Origin: Sphingobacterium haloxyli
GTDB taxonomy: Bacteria > Bacteroidota > Bacteroidia > Sphingobacteriales > Sphingobacteriaceae
DNA: 64,000 nt
NCBI RefSeq assembly: GCF_002980525.1
Contig: NZ_PVBQ01000009.1
Location: forward strand, 1-64,000
Direction of reading: 5' to 3'
Each line of letters begins with the position of its first letter. Within the stretch, counting starts at the first letter, position 1. Below, one piece after another: positions 8,086-17,462 of this stretch. The notes under the pieces were generated by a model. The model had not been told where the DNA came from, searched no databases, and worked only from the letters and a program-made list of their open reading frames with translations. The translations under genes and the position numbers were made by a program.

Positions 8086-8302
8086 TGGGAATATTTTCGG
8101 CGGTATTTATTATTTTCCACGGTTGTATATTCTGTTGCTTAAGGAGAATAGACTGATCATAAATGGAGAAAGCGAGTTCTGTAAACATGAGCATGAATTG
8201 GTCATAAAGTTTATAAATAAAAAGACCCGCACGCTGTTCTTATGGGAAGCAATACGAGTACCGTTATAGCAAAGATAGAAAAAATATTTATAATTTGCTT
8301 TC

Positions 8303-8355
8303 AAAAAGAAACCCACATTGCCGGGCGCTCTGCAGGCTTCTAACTGAATTATAAA
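8303..8355. repeat. Terminator-like repeat, copy B
   Basis: Copy of the element at 241-296: AAAAAGAAACCCAC, TTGCCGGGCGC, GGCTTC and AACTGAATTATAAA occur in the same order. The right hairpin arm is degraded (GCAGGC in place of AGTGGGC). Apart from this and the terminator at 8055, the 541 bp between 7955 and 8495 hold no gene that I can support. Confidence 0.45.
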
Positions 8356-8463
8356 TTCCCAATTTCGTGATTATTCTTGAGAGGTGAAAGTTTTTGGCTG
8401 AGGGCAATGCTTTTTTAAGAAAATATTTACTAAAAAAATTAGTTTATTTTCGATTATTTTTCC

Positions 8464-8471
8464 TATCTTTA
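8464..8471 (+). promoter_or_regulatory. Putative -7 box for the Rpn gene
   Basis: TATCTTTA in an A/T-rich setting, 25 bp before the ATG at 8496. It fits the Bacteroidota TAnnTTTG consensus with one mismatch and supports the 8496 start over an upstream TTG. Confidence 0.4.
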
Positions 8472-8495
8472 GACATTGACCAACATAACAATGCC

Positions 8496-9377
8496 ATGCA
8501 ACACTCAAAATACATAGACCCGACAACGGATTATGGCTTTAAGCGGCTTTTCGGAACAGAAGTAAACAAAGACTTTCTCATTGCATTGCTCAATGACCTC
8601 TTTCGAGGAAGGAAGACTATAGCTGATTTGGTATACAACAAAAACGAACATGTTGGAGAAGCCGAGGAAACAGGAACGGTTATTTTTGATCTCACCTGTA
8701 CGGCAGATAACGGAGAACAGTTTATTATAGAAGTCCAGCGGAGTTCGCAGGTTAACCTTAAAAGTCGGATGTTGTACTATGGTAGCAAACTTATTGCTGA
8801 CCAAGCCCCAAAGGGTAACCGCAAGGACTGGAACTATGCCGTAACGGAAGTATATGTCATCGTATTAATGGATGGTTTTGCAATGCCCGATGGAGAGGAC
8901 GGCAAGGGTTTTCTGCACGATATTTGCCTGTGTAACAGGGAAACAGGGAAAATATTCTATGAATATTTAGGATTTATTTACATAGAATTGATTAATTTTG
9001 AAAAAGAAGAGGTGGAATTGGAGAGTGATTTGGAACAATGGATGTACGTGTTGAAGAATATGTCATCCATGAACAAACTATCGACTTATCTAAAGAAGCC
9101 TATCTTCAAGAAATTATTTGAGATAGCTGAATACAGCAAATTGAATAAGGAGGAACGCAAAATGTACGATGTTAGTTTAAAACGTAAATGGGATAATAAA
9201 GTGGTGCTTGATTATGCTCGTCAAGAAGGAGAGGAAAAGGCTCGCAAAGAAGAACGTACCAAAGCCGAGGCTGAAAAACTCAAATATGCGTTGAATTTAA
9301 AGAAGAGAGGTCTTGCAGTAGAAGATATAGCCGAAGATTTAGGGCTTACTGTTGAGCAAGTCGAAAAACTCAAATAG
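8496..9377 (+). CDS. Rpn-family recombination-promoting nuclease / PD-(D/E)XK transposase-like
   Basis: I choose the ATG at 8496 (MQHSKYIDPTTDYGFKRLFG, 293 residues), the usual start of this family; an upstream TTG would add a low-complexity A/T-coded leader. The core is a PD-(D/E)XK nuclease: D65 (IFDLTC), then E79-V-Q81 (IIEVQRSS), with the conserved helix LKSRMLYYGSKLI. Rpn proteins cleave DNA and promote RecA-independent recombination in E. coli; they spread as mobile-like genes and carry variable C-terminal repeats. Here the tail ends in a small helix-turn-helix-like segment (LAVEDIAEDLGLTVEQVEKLK). It converges on the HTH-like gene at 9518-9994. A ruined second copy of the 3' part is found at 5301-5433. 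Confidence 0.85.
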   Translation: MQHSKYIDPTTDYGFKRLFGTEVNKDFLIALLNDLFRGRKTIADLVYNKNEHVGEAEETGTVIFDLTCTADNGEQFIIEVQRSSQVNLKSRMLYYGSKLIADQAPKGNRKDWNYAVTEVYVIVLMDGFAMPDGEDGKGFLHDICLCNRETGKIFYEYLGFIYIELINFEKEEVELESDLEQWMYVLKNMSSMNKLSTYLKKPIFKKLFEIAEYSKLNKEERKMYDVSLKRKWDNKVVLDYARQEGEEKARKEERTKAEAEKLKYALNLKKRGLAVEDIAEDLGLTVEQVEKLK

Positions 9378-9398
9378 ATTTTTTAATATCATTATATA

Positions 9399-9433
9399 AA
9401 AAGGCGCTTCCCGATAACGGAGGCGTCTTTTTT
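9399..9433 (+). terminator. Terminator of the Rpn gene
   Basis: GGCGCTTCC-CGATAAC-GGAGGCGTC followed by TTTTTT, 22 bp after the stop codon. Its sibling is at 5393-5433. Confidence 0.75.
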
Positions 9434-9517
9434 GTGTGAACTTTGACTAGCTTCGCTGAGCTCCCTCCGGCCGGTTTGTATGATTAACATATTGTCAGAC
9501 GCGGCGTAAAATTTTCT

Positions 9518-9994
9518 CTAAGCTCTCACCACAGGCCGCTCCCCATCGCCATAGAAATACTCGAAAAGCTGGCTGGGTTTTAGATCGAACGCTTTGGCTA
9601 GACCGTAGACTTCGTCGGCGTATAGTTCTTTCAATTCTCCTGCAAACAGTCTGTTAAACCTTTTGCTACTGATTTGTGAACTTTCACTAATTTGATTTTG
9701 GCTGTTCAAATAAGGCGATATTAAATTCGCAAATCGATTCTCAGTCTTTTTAAGACTGTCTAAAATATGAGCGGAGTGTTGGCTATAGAATGTTTTGCAA
9801 ACTTTATCAATATCCTCATTAAGGAGTTTTAGCACATTATAAAATACCCGTCCATCCAATTTTGGTGAGCTATCGGACAAAAGTGTGGAAACCGTTTGAA
9901 GTTTTTCACGATATTCGATGGTCTTTTTGAACCGCTTTTTTAGAGTTTCCAAAATAAACTCTCTAAATGAATTTAAATTATTGTTCTGATTCAC
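9518..9994 (-). CDS. Small HTH-like (XRE-type) protein
   Basis: A 158-residue basic protein. The N-terminal two thirds is helical (FILETLKKRFKKTIEYREKL ...). The last 60 residues fit a five-helix XRE-type fold: NQISESSQISSKRFNRLFAG would be the helix-turn-helix pair, followed by KELYADEVYGLAKAFDLKPS, where XRE proteins have 'l..LAkaL.v....lf'. It should bind DNA and may control its own promoter and that of the divergent region to the right. A C-terminal relic of a second copy lies at 6127-6195. The DNA-binding call is inference from pattern. Confidence 0.55.
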   Translation of the reverse strand: MNQNNNLNSFREFILETLKKRFKKTIEYREKLQTVSTLLSDSSPKLDGRVFYNVLKLLNEDIDKVCKTFYSQHSAHILDSLKKTENRFANLISPYLNSQNQISESSQISSKRFNRLFAGELKELYADEVYGLAKAFDLKPSQLFEYFYGDGERPVVRA

Positions 9995-10834
9995 AGTATT
10001 TTATTTAATTATTCTTTTTAAAAAAGTCTTGTTTGCGACTTTTTTAAAATTTATTTATGTATATTTGTTTTATAATCAGTTAGTACTGATTAGAGTCTCG
10101 AATACGGAAACGGCAAATTTCAAGGACACGAGACGTAGGGTTAGTCTTAACCCCTATACTTTTTGTATCTTCGCAAAAAGGAGGGGTGAGCCTCCCTATC
10201 GGAAACTGTGTCCAAGGCTCTTTGCCGTGCCTCGTGTTCAGTGGAAGATAAGGGAGGCTCGTCTCTTTTAAGGTTTCTCCCTCTTCTTTTCCATCAGACT
10301 CATAATTTTTCTTAACCACATAAAAGATGATTATGAAAAGAAAAGAGTTTAAAACCGAAAACAAAGCACCAAACTTCGTAGGAGAGCATAAACCTCGCCA
10401 TACAAGAAAACTGCTTTTCAAAAATCTGATCCGCTCGCCGGATTAATACGAATTTTAAAATAAACAGATGCGGGGCAAGCTGCTATAGCATTAGCCGCGC
10501 CCGTGTCTGCTTACCGACCACTAAAAAAAGCCTATAAACGGGACTTCGGTAGAATGGTCAGTCTAACTTTGAAATTCGCACTTTAAAATTAGCAACATTT
10601 TTGCCTTTTTCCTAATTATGGTTGCATTTTGATTATTGTAATTCAATAATGAGTGGTCGGTTTACAGCCGAATAAGGAATACGGATGCTGAACCGATTAT
10701 CAATTATGACGCCGTTATAACGTATTCTTTTTCATCTTATTTACTAACCGCGATGCGGTAAAAGCTAAGGCTGTTAGATAGCTGCAGAATCTTGCTCCCA
10801 TAGTTTTCAACCGCTTCGCATAACACCAAAAAGA
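9995..10834. other. Long intergenic region with structured transcripts possible
   Basis: Nearly 840 bp hold no recognisable protein family. A -7-like TATATTTG sits at 10060-10067. Downstream are several potential helices: GGGTTAG/TTAACCC near 10138-10153, GGAGG/CCTCC near 10182-10196, and a long-range pairing of GGACACGAG (about 10120) with CTCGTGTTC (about 10232). Further on, GACCAC and GTGGTC-type arms recur around 10526-10660. A 39-codon basic reading frame lies at 10327-10446. The pattern would fit one or two structured non-coding RNAs or leaders, but I cannot match a known class. Confidence 0.35.
10327..10446 (+). CDS. Possible 39-residue basic peptide
   Basis: ATG ATT ATG AAA opens a 39-codon frame encoding a very basic peptide (many K/R/H; contains KAPNFVGEHKPRHTRK). 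It begins about 260 bp after a putative promoter and ends in TAA. There is no homologue that I recognise. It could be a small nucleic-acid-binding protein or chance. Confidence 0.25.
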   Translation: MIMKRKEFKTENKAPNFVGEHKPRHTRKLLFKNLIRSPD

Positions 10835-11524
10835 ATGCAAAAATTATGCAATAGGGAGAACTATGCGCTGTGGCGAAGCATATTATTCCGAACTTATAAT
10901 CGCCTTTTTAAATCAAGATATAACCGAAGCCGAACGTTGTTTAGCTTGACCGGAGCGATATGTTTTTCAATGACTTGTTTCATGTTGTTTAATCTATCAA
11001 CAGCCCAGGCGCAGTCTCCCGAGAACGGGGAGGCTGCCGAAGGGCAAACGGAGATTAAGCCGTTGGTAGTCGGTCAAAAAGTGCCGGAGGAATTCTGGAC
11101 GAGGGAGCACCTGTTTTATGTCGATGGTGATACCGTAAGGAAGACATTGGAGGAATATAGGGGGAAGCTGTTGATATTAGACTTTTGGTTTTCAGGCTGT
11201 TTAAAATGTCTTCTGCACCAACAGGAGATCAATTATTTCGAAAAAAAATATTCGCACGATCTTAAAGTAGTTAGGGTGAATAGCATGCCGTCACGGGAGA
11301 ATTATACTAAACTAGATCTCTATTTTAAAAGCGAAAGGTTTCTACGTTTAGGATTAACCACTTTTGATTCTATAATTGAAGACGATTATCTCTATGGGCT
11401 ATTTGCAGTTTCTGCATACCCGAATTATTTCTGGATAAATAGAGACGGGATTCTTCAGCTTCAGACATTTCGAAACCTATTGGACAGGACGTATCAGGCA
11501 CCCTTTATAGATAATGAGCTATGA
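10835..11524 (+). CDS. TlpA-like thioredoxin-fold protein, envelope-directed
   Basis: A 229-residue protein. A basic N-terminus leads into a hydrophobic stretch (residues about 36-58, ending STAQAQ) that should act as a signal peptide. Then comes a thioredoxin/TlpA-like domain: LLILDFWFSGCLKCLLHQ gives the redox motif C122-L-K-C125 after the usual strand, and AYPNYFWINRDG is the cis-proline strand of the family. Such proteins reduce or shuffle disulfides in the periplasm. Its stop overlaps the start of the SusC gene by 4 bp (ATGA), so it is translated with the uptake pair. TlpA-type genes beside SusC/SusD are common in Sphingobacteriaceae; their exact job there is unknown. Confidence 0.8.
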   Translation: MQKLCNRENYALWRSILFRTYNRLFKSRYNRSRTLFSLTGAICFSMTCFMLFNLSTAQAQSPENGEAAEGQTEIKPLVVGQKVPEEFWTREHLFYVDGDTVRKTLEEYRGKLLILDFWFSGCLKCLLHQQEINYFEKKYSHDLKVVRVNSMPSRENYTKLDLYFKSERFLRLGLTTFDSIIEDDYLYGLFAVSAYPNYFWINRDGILQLQTFRNLLDRTYQAPFIDNEL

Positions 11525-14500
11525 TCAGGGGACTGTTACTCTTTTTAGGCACAATAATCCTAGGGACTGTTGCGCACGCCCAGCTGCTTATAAAAGGTAC
11601 TGTTGTCGATAGTTTAAATAATACCATAGCGGAAGTAACAGTTGCAGAAAAAGGGCAGCCCCGTGTCGTCAGAACTAATGAAGCAGGTGAATTTGAAATA
11701 AATACAGTTGCAAACAAGGGAACATTGGTTTTTAGTCATGTAGGATATAGATTGTCCACACAGGATTTTCACGCGGACGTTGGCCAGCTGAAGGTAAAAT
11801 TAGAGACTTCGGCTGCACAGATAGAGGAAGTTACCGTGTCCACGGGTTATCAAAATATTCCGAAGGAACGTTCTACAGGATCGTTTTCAGTCGTGGGGGA
11901 AGAGCTGTTTAACCAACAGGTAGGGACAGACATACTCTCCCGCTTGCCGTCCATCGCCAATAGTATCGTGATGGACAATGGGAACTCCTCATCAGGACAG
12001 ATGATGGTGCGAGGTCTCAGTACCATCAACGGTCCAAAAGACCCTTTGATAGTTGTGGACAATTTTCCTTATGATGGCGATATAAATAACATCAATCCAA
12101 ATATAGTGGAAAGCATCACCATACTAAAAGATGCTGCTGCTTCCAGTATCTGGGGAGCAAGGGCAGCGAACGGTGTAGTGGTTATAACGACGAAAACCGG
12201 AAAGTATAACCAACCTATCCGTATGGAATTCAATAGCAACCTTACGGTGGGGGATAAACCTGATCTTTATTATATTCCACAGATGTCGTCCGCAGATTTT
12301 ATCGATGTCGAGAGTGAACTCTATGAAAGAGGGTTCTACAATAGTAAGATAAATGCGATAAGTAAACCGATAATTAGTCCTGTAATTGATCTGCTCGACC
12401 AAATGGATAATGGTATCATCTCCAGCGAGGAAGCACGAACACAAATACACGCCTTGCGGAACATTGATGCACGTGATCAGTTTGTACAGTCTATATATAA
12501 ACCATCATTTAACCAGCAGTATTTCTTAAGTGCAAACGGAGGTTCCCGTAATTTCTCATGGCTTTCGTCGATCGGTTATGATCGAAATAAGCAAACCCTC
12601 GGTGATACATACCAACGTATTAATCTGAGGTTCCAGAACACTTATCAGGTAACAGAAGGTTTGTCCATCGGTACAAATATCTATTATACCCAAGCTCAGA
12701 ATAACTCGGGGCGATATGGTTATAATGACGTACCGAACCTGTTGCCATATCTGCAGATCGCCGATACAAATGGAGATGCGTTGCCCATACCAAGAGATCA
12801 CCGTCATAGTTTTATCCGGACGTACGGCAATGGAAAATTATTGGACTGGAACTATTATCCGCTGACGGACTGGCAACATCATACCAGTAGGGGGCATACT
12901 TCTGATGTCTTGGCAAATCTACAGATCCGATATGAAGTTTTAAAGGGACTGATGGCTTCGGTAAACTATCAATATGAACGTCAGAATGGTTTGAGCACAA
13001 ACTTATCGGACGAGAATAGTTACGCAGCCCGAGACTATGTCAATAGATTTACGCAGATCTCCGGAGAAGAAGTAACCTATATTGTGCCAAAAGGTGGGAT
13101 AATGGATAAATCTAACCGTCTGTTAAATGCGAACAACCTGAGAGGACAACTTAGTTTTTCCAATACATATGATGAACATCAAATCGATGCAATTGGAGGA
13201 ATGGAAATCCGTAGGTCCCATATGGCGTCTTATTCCGATAGGTTTTACGGGTATAATCCTAACAACCTAACCTTTGCCAATATGGATTATACACGCTCTT
13301 ATCCTAATGTTGTTACCGGAGGAGGGGCTTTTATTCACAATAATCAAACATTGGGAGATGTAGATACACGGTTTGTTTCACAGTTTGCAAACTTTGCCTA
13401 CACATATAGAGGTCTCTATACACTTTCGGGGAGCGCGCGAAGGGACGCAAGTAATCTATTCGGTTTGAAGACGAATGATCAGTGGAACCCTTTCTGGTCG
13501 ATAGGGGGTGCGTGGAAGCTTTCTAATGAAAATTTTTATCATTTAGATTTCCTCCCTTATCTGAATCTCCGTGCCACCTACGGTTTTAGCGGCAACGTGG
13601 ACCCTGGTATGGTGGCAGTAAATACGATTCGCTTTATGAGCCCTTCTGTGTTTACGAGACGACCTAGCGCCAGATTCGACAATTATTATAACCCCCATTT
13701 GAGATGGGAAACGTCTAAAATGCTCAATTTAGCGATCGATTTTCGATCTAAGAGTAATCGTATTACGGGCTCTGTAGAATATTTCCTTAAAAACGGCGAA
13801 AACCTGTTTGGGCGTGCACCGATTGATTATACGACAGGTGTCAGCAGGTCAATTTTGCGAAATGTTGCTAATATGCAAGGAACCGGGTGGGATTTTGAAA
13901 TCAGGTCGGAAAATCTGAACGGTGGGTTTAAATGGAATACACTCCTTAACCTCAGTCTATATAGAGATGAAATTATAGACTATCACCTGGAAAGAACGCT
14001 CGCACAAGAATATGTAAACACGTATAGTCCCCCAATTTCTGGTATCGAAGGTAAACCGGTGTATGCAATATATGCCTACAAATGGGCTGGTCTCGATCCC
14101 GTTACAGGCGAAGCTCAAGGTTATTTGCGCGGGGAAGTAAGTAAAGACTATACTGCGATAACAGGTGTCGGTACGTCGGTGGATGAGCTGGAATATTATG
14201 GGTCAGCTATTCCTACTAAATATGGGAATATGATTAATTCGTTTAGTTATAAAGATTTTAATCTTCAAATCGGACTTACGTATAAATTTGGTTATTGGTT
14301 CAGGCGTCGGTCTATCAATTATACAGAACTGTTTAACAATTGGAGGGGGCATTCAGATTACGCAAAACGATGGAAAACACCGGGAGACGAACTGATAACT
14401 AATGTTCCTGTAAATCAATATACGACAAACAGCAATAGAGATAGATTTTATGAAGGCTCAAACGTGTTGGTGGAAAAAGGTGATCACATCCGTTTGCAGT

Positions 14501-14688
14501 ATATTAATGTCGGATATGACTTTAAACGTCTCAAAAGTTTTAAGAGTTTTCAGGTGTATGTTAATATCCATAACATTGGCGTTATCTGGAAAGCTAATAA
14601 AGCTAACATTGATCCAGATTTTAATATAGGCTTAGGTCGTGTGGTCAATCCGACAAATTATTCATTCGGCATAAGAGCCGGTATTTAA
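11521..14688 (+). CDS. SusC/RagA-type TonB-dependent outer-membrane transporter
   Basis: A 1055-residue TonB-dependent transporter of the SusC class. Order: signal peptide (to about residue 20), a carboxypeptidase-regulatory-like beta-sandwich (KGTVVDSLNNTIAEVTV ... LVFSHVGY), the linker IEEVTVSTGYQNIPKERSTG, the plug (RLPSIANSIV; MVRGLSTINGPKDPLIVVDN; ITILKDAAASSIWGARAANG), then the barrel ending in an aromatic residue close to the C-terminus (YSFGIRAGI). There is no STN domain, so it is not wired to an anti-sigma factor. It pairs with the SusD lipoprotein 12 bp downstream to form a pedal-bin importer, and is coupled to the TlpA-like gene upstream. The substrate is unknown because no hydrolase is present. 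Confidence 0.93.
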   Translation: MIRGLLLFLGTIILGTVAHAQLLIKGTVVDSLNNTIAEVTVAEKGQPRVVRTNEAGEFEINTVANKGTLVFSHVGYRLSTQDFHADVGQLKVKLETSAAQIEEVTVSTGYQNIPKERSTGSFSVVGEELFNQQVGTDILSRLPSIANSIVMDNGNSSSGQMMVRGLSTINGPKDPLIVVDNFPYDGDINNINPNIVESITILKDAAASSIWGARAANGVVVITTKTGKYNQPIRMEFNSNLTVGDKPDLYYIPQMSSADFIDVESELYERGFYNSKINAISKPIISPVIDLLDQMDNGIISSEEARTQIHALRNIDARDQFVQSIYKPSFNQQYFLSANGGSRNFSWLSSIGYDRNKQTLGDTYQRINLRFQNTYQVTEGLSIGTNIYYTQAQNNSGRYGYNDVPNLLPYLQIADTNGDALPIPRDHRHSFIRTYGNGKLLDWNYYPLTDWQHHTSRGHTSDVLANLQIRYEVLKGLMASVNYQYERQNGLSTNLSDENSYAARDYVNRFTQISGEEVTYIVPKGGIMDKSNRLLNANNLRGQLSFSNTYDEHQIDAIGGMEIRRSHMASYSDRFYGYNPNNLTFANMDYTRSYPNVVTGGGAFIHNNQTLGDVDTRFVSQFANFAYTYRGLYTLSGSARRDASNLFGLKTNDQWNPFWSIGGAWKLSNENFYHLDFLPYLNLRATYGFSGNVDPGMVAVNTIRFMSPSVFTRRPSARFDNYYNPHLRWETSKMLNLAIDFRSKSNRITGSVEYFLKNGENLFGRAPIDYTTGVSRSILRNVANMQGTGWDFEIRSENLNGGFKWNTLLNLSLYRDEIIDYHLERTLAQEYVNTYSPPISGIEGKPVYAIYAYKWAGLDPVTGEAQGYLRGEVSKDYTAITGVGTSVDELEYYGSAIPTKYGNMINSFSYKDFNLQIGLTYKFGYWFRRRSINYTELFNNWRGHSDYAKRWKTPGDELITNVPVNQYTTNSNRDRFYEGSNVLVEKGDHIRLQYINVGYDFKRLKSFKSFQVYVNIHNIGVIWKANKANIDPDFNIGLGRVVNPTNYSFGIRAGI

Positions 14689-14700
14689 ATCAGAAAAAAC

Positions 14701-16074
14701 ATGAAGTTAAACTATCATCAGATTATATCTATCTCCTTTCTTGCGATCTTGATTTCGGGCTGTGACAAATTTTTAGAAGAAAAATCAGATAAAAGTTTGG
14801 GAACGCCAAATACTTTGGAAGATTTTAAGGCGCTCATGGATGATTGGAGTTATTTAAATTCTAATTTTTGTTCTATGGGAGAAGCCAGCAGCGACAATTT
14901 CTATTTGACTGATGAAGACTACAATGGCCTTTATTATGAAAGTGATCAGCGACTTTATGCTTGGCGCCCAGACAATGTTTCACGTCCTGCTTCGAGCGCG
15001 GGCAATGAGTGGTCTTTATGTTACCGAGGAATTTATGTATGTAATTCTATCCTTTTCGGCATCGTTGAAAATAATTTATCAGGCCCAGAGGCGGATCAGG
15101 TGAAAGGGCAGGCCTTGGTATTCAGGGCTGCCCGATATCTGGATGGTGTACAGGTCTGGGCGCCTGTTTACAACTCTCAGACGGCTGATCAGGATCTCGG
15201 AATGGTTCTTCGGTTAGACCCTGACATGAACATACCATCTCTGCGATCGACAGTACAGGAAACATATGATCAAATTATAGCGGATTTAAACGAAGCGGTT
15301 CCGTTGTTGCCCATTACAGCTGTTGCGCCAACGTTGCCTACAAAGGCCGGAGCTCACGGCCTTTTGGCAAGGGCTTATTTAATAATGGGAGATTATTCCC
15401 GCGCATTGACTGAGGCGGAAAACGCACTTACATATCATACAGAGTTGATTGATTTCAATGAACTGGATAAGGATGCGGTTTTTCCAATCCCAGCTATAAA
15501 TCAAATAAGCCGAGAAGTTGTTTTTTTTACGCGCATGTATTCTTCGGAAATCGTTAACAACTTAAATATAGCAAAAATACCAACTTCGCTGTATGAGATG
15601 TATACAGAAGGTGACCTTAGGAAAGACATCTATTTTAGGATGGATGACACCGGTGCTCATGTCTTTAAGGGCACTCATATGGGCCATCGAGGTCTTATAA
15701 CAGGGATTACCTCTAGTGAATTGTTGTTGATTGCTGCGGAATGCAATGCTCGTCTTGGCAATGCTATGGAAGCGGCAGAGGCATTGAACAGACTTCTGAT
15801 AAAGCGGTGGGACAGGAATCTTTTCGTTCCTTATTCTTTTAATGATCCCGATATAGCCTTGACGATGGTCTTAGAGGAACGACGAAAAGAATTACTTTTT
15901 AGAGGGTTGCGTTGGTCTGATATTAAAAGATTAAATAGAGACGGGGCTAGCCTTGTATTAAACAAGGTGATTAATGGCAAGCAATATACTTTACCTCCGA
16001 ATGATGTGCGATATGCAATTGCTATCCCGGAGGAGCTAATCGAAATTACCGAAATACAACAAAATCCAAGGTGA
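14701..16074 (+). CDS. SusD/RagB-type surface lipoprotein
   Basis: A 457-residue partner of the preceding SusC. The signal peptide ends in a lipobox with C21 (LISGCDKFLEE). The tetratricopeptide-like helices of the family are seen (RAARYLDGVQVWAPVY; YDQIIADLNEAVPLLP; TKAGAHGLLARAYLIMGDY), and the C-terminal SusD region reads ERRKELLFRGLRWSDIKRLNRDG. It is shorter than the usual 500-550 residues, as is common for SusD proteins in TlpA-linked operons. It caps the transporter and binds ligand on the cell surface. A strong terminator follows directly. Confidence 0.9.
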   Translation: MKLNYHQIISISFLAILISGCDKFLEEKSDKSLGTPNTLEDFKALMDDWSYLNSNFCSMGEASSDNFYLTDEDYNGLYYESDQRLYAWRPDNVSRPASSAGNEWSLCYRGIYVCNSILFGIVENNLSGPEADQVKGQALVFRAARYLDGVQVWAPVYNSQTADQDLGMVLRLDPDMNIPSLRSTVQETYDQIIADLNEAVPLLPITAVAPTLPTKAGAHGLLARAYLIMGDYSRALTEAENALTYHTELIDFNELDKDAVFPIPAINQISREVVFFTRMYSSEIVNNLNIAKIPTSLYEMYTEGDLRKDIYFRMDDTGAHVFKGTHMGHRGLITGITSSELLLIAAECNARLGNAMEAAEALNRLLIKRWDRNLFVPYSFNDPDIALTMVLEERRKELLFRGLRWSDIKRLNRDGASLVLNKVINGKQYTLPPNDVRYAIAIPEELIEITEIQQNPR

Positions 16075-16083
16075 TTTATTGCA

Positions 16084-16122
16084 AAAAGAGACCATCCCAG
16101 AACTATCGAGATGGTCTCTTTT
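16084..16122. terminator. Bidirectional terminator
   Basis: Perfect 13-bp stem AAAAGAGACCATC / GATGGTCTCTTTT with a 13-base loop. It serves the rightward TlpA-SusC-SusD operon and the leftward DUF6520-like gene, which end on either side. Confidence 0.85.
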
Positions 16123-16126
16123 ACCA

Positions 16127-16465
16127 CTATTCTCTCGTACTGTTCACTATTTCTAGAACTTCCTCATTATCCTTGCCACTTAACATGTTGGCAAGATCCT
16201 GTTCATCTAGAGCGTTGGTTTCGCAAGGTTTGTTGTCTCCCGTTGCGCATGGCGTAGTACTCGGAGAAGGACCTGGTTCCCAATTGTTAATATCGGCAAA
16301 GGCGCCCGGAGATGTGCTTTCGCTCGCATAGTGGAAAACAGTTGGTTGAACTTCAGGTGTTTTTTTGTCACCTCTGTCCATCGCTCCAACGACTACAAAA
16401 AAACCTAATACTAGTGTTAATACTCCTGCACTGGCACGTAGCCACGCTTTTTTTAAAATGCTCAT
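16127..16465 (-). CDS. DUF6520-like small exported protein
   Basis: A 112-residue protein resembling the short DUF6520 proteins of Bacteroidota. The N-terminus has a basic start and one hydrophobic helix (SAGVLTLVLGFFVVVGA), so it is exported or membrane-anchored. After it come a VFHY element, a WEPGPSPSTTPCATGDNKPC segment with two cysteines that could form a disulfide, and an acidic tail. The function of the family is unknown. It is a single leftward gene that shares its terminator with the SusD gene. Confidence 0.65.
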   Translation of the reverse strand: MSILKKAWLRASAGVLTLVLGFFVVVGAMDRGDKKTPEVQPTVFHYASESTSPGAFADINNWEPGPSPSTTPCATGDNKPCETNALDEQDLANMLSGKDNEEVLEIVNSTRE

Positions 16466-16713
16466 ATCGCATCTATTTTAATATTGTTAAATAATTTATG
16501 TTTAATCTTGGCCAAACGGCATGCCCTACCGCCAGAGTGACACGCATAGTGCCTGGGCATTGATGTGCTTACCCGCCTGCCGGGGAATACTGCAAACTTT
16601 TTTCTGTACTTTTCCATTGCTATTTCGTTTTAACATCCAGAAGACAGTACGTGTCATCCTACATTTCAAAGATCGGTACAGAAAATGCTGAATATCAGCT
16701 CCATCAGAAGGAG

Positions 16714-17388
16714 CTATTTTTTCGGTCTTTTGCCTGTAAGCAGGAAATAACTGGCCTCTTGGACGGTCCGCCTTGAAATACCAAGAAAATCCGCCTGCTC
16801 GCGTTGATTGGTGGCCTGGCGTATTTCGGGCATCAATTTGTCAAACAGAAGGTAGCGCTCAAAGGGAGAGGTGCTGTGCAGAATCTGAATATGCGCTTCC
16901 AGCTGTCGTTTCTTTTTATGGGTCAGGATATCGATCAACGTTTCGATAGCGGGCTCTTCTGTCTTAAAGGCTTTGATCGCCTTGTAGGAAATGCCGACCA
17001 CAATGCCCGAGCGGAGCGCCACAATATCACCTTCATGCGGTGTGTTGCGGTACAGATGGGTGGTACTGGTCAGCGCCAACCCGGGCAAAGCGATGCTCAT
17101 GATCCTGCGTTTGGCAATTCCGTTGACCTCAATGCTAATTATCCGGCCAAGCATTCCCTCACATACAAAATAGACCTTCTTTGTTCGATCGCCCGACCAA
17201 GACAACACTTCGCCTCTACGTATCCGCATCACATCGATATGCTGAAGCGCCCATTGTGCATGCCATGGGCTGAGGTCGCAATAACGCGACCAGAATGCAA
17301 GCAGTGCGCGCAGTCCTGGATTATGCTTTCGGATGCGTTTAGCTTGCCGGGTCTCAAATAGGTCTGATTTTGAGTGCTTGTAGCTCAT
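16714..17388 (-). CDS. Crp/Fnr-family transcriptional regulator
   Basis: A 224-residue regulator. An extended basic N-terminus (about 30 residues) precedes a cyclic-nucleotide-binding-like barrel (MRIRRGEVLSWSGDRTKKVYFVCEGMLGR), a dimer helix (AIETLIDILTHKKKRQLEAHIQIL), and a C-terminal helix-turn-helix in which QREQADFLGISRRTVQEASYFL is the recognition region. The barrel lacks an obvious cAMP phosphate-binding R-T-A motif, as in many Bacteroidota members, so the effector is unknown. It diverges from the peptide/acyltransferase/kinase series across 268 bp that contain TTTGCCCC repeats, so it may control that series. Confidence 0.85.
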   Translation of the reverse strand: MSYKHSKSDLFETRQAKRIRKHNPGLRALLAFWSRYCDLSPWHAQWALQHIDVMRIRRGEVLSWSGDRTKKVYFVCEGMLGRIISIEVNGIAKRRIMSIALPGLALTSTTHLYRNTPHEGDIVALRSGIVVGISYKAIKAFKTEEPAIETLIDILTHKKKRQLEAHIQILHSTSPFERYLLFDKLMPEIRQATNQREQADFLGISRRTVQEASYFLLTGKRPKK

Positions 17389-17462
17389 AGTCAGGTAGAT
17401 AGTGTGCTGTGTAAAGGTGCAAACAATATTTTATGGATTTTTTTTGTAGTGGACATTTGGCG

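Noticed and set aside
10080..10421. 113-codon frame on the minus strand in the long intergenic region.
   Set aside because: Its predicted protein has no domain-like pattern and it crosses the complementary blocks that suggest RNA structure; probably chance.
16697..16722. AGCTCC/GGAGCT hairpin with T run near the end of the Crp/Fnr gene.
   Set aside because: The T run is on the + strand, where no gene ends, and it overlaps the coding end of the minus-strand gene.
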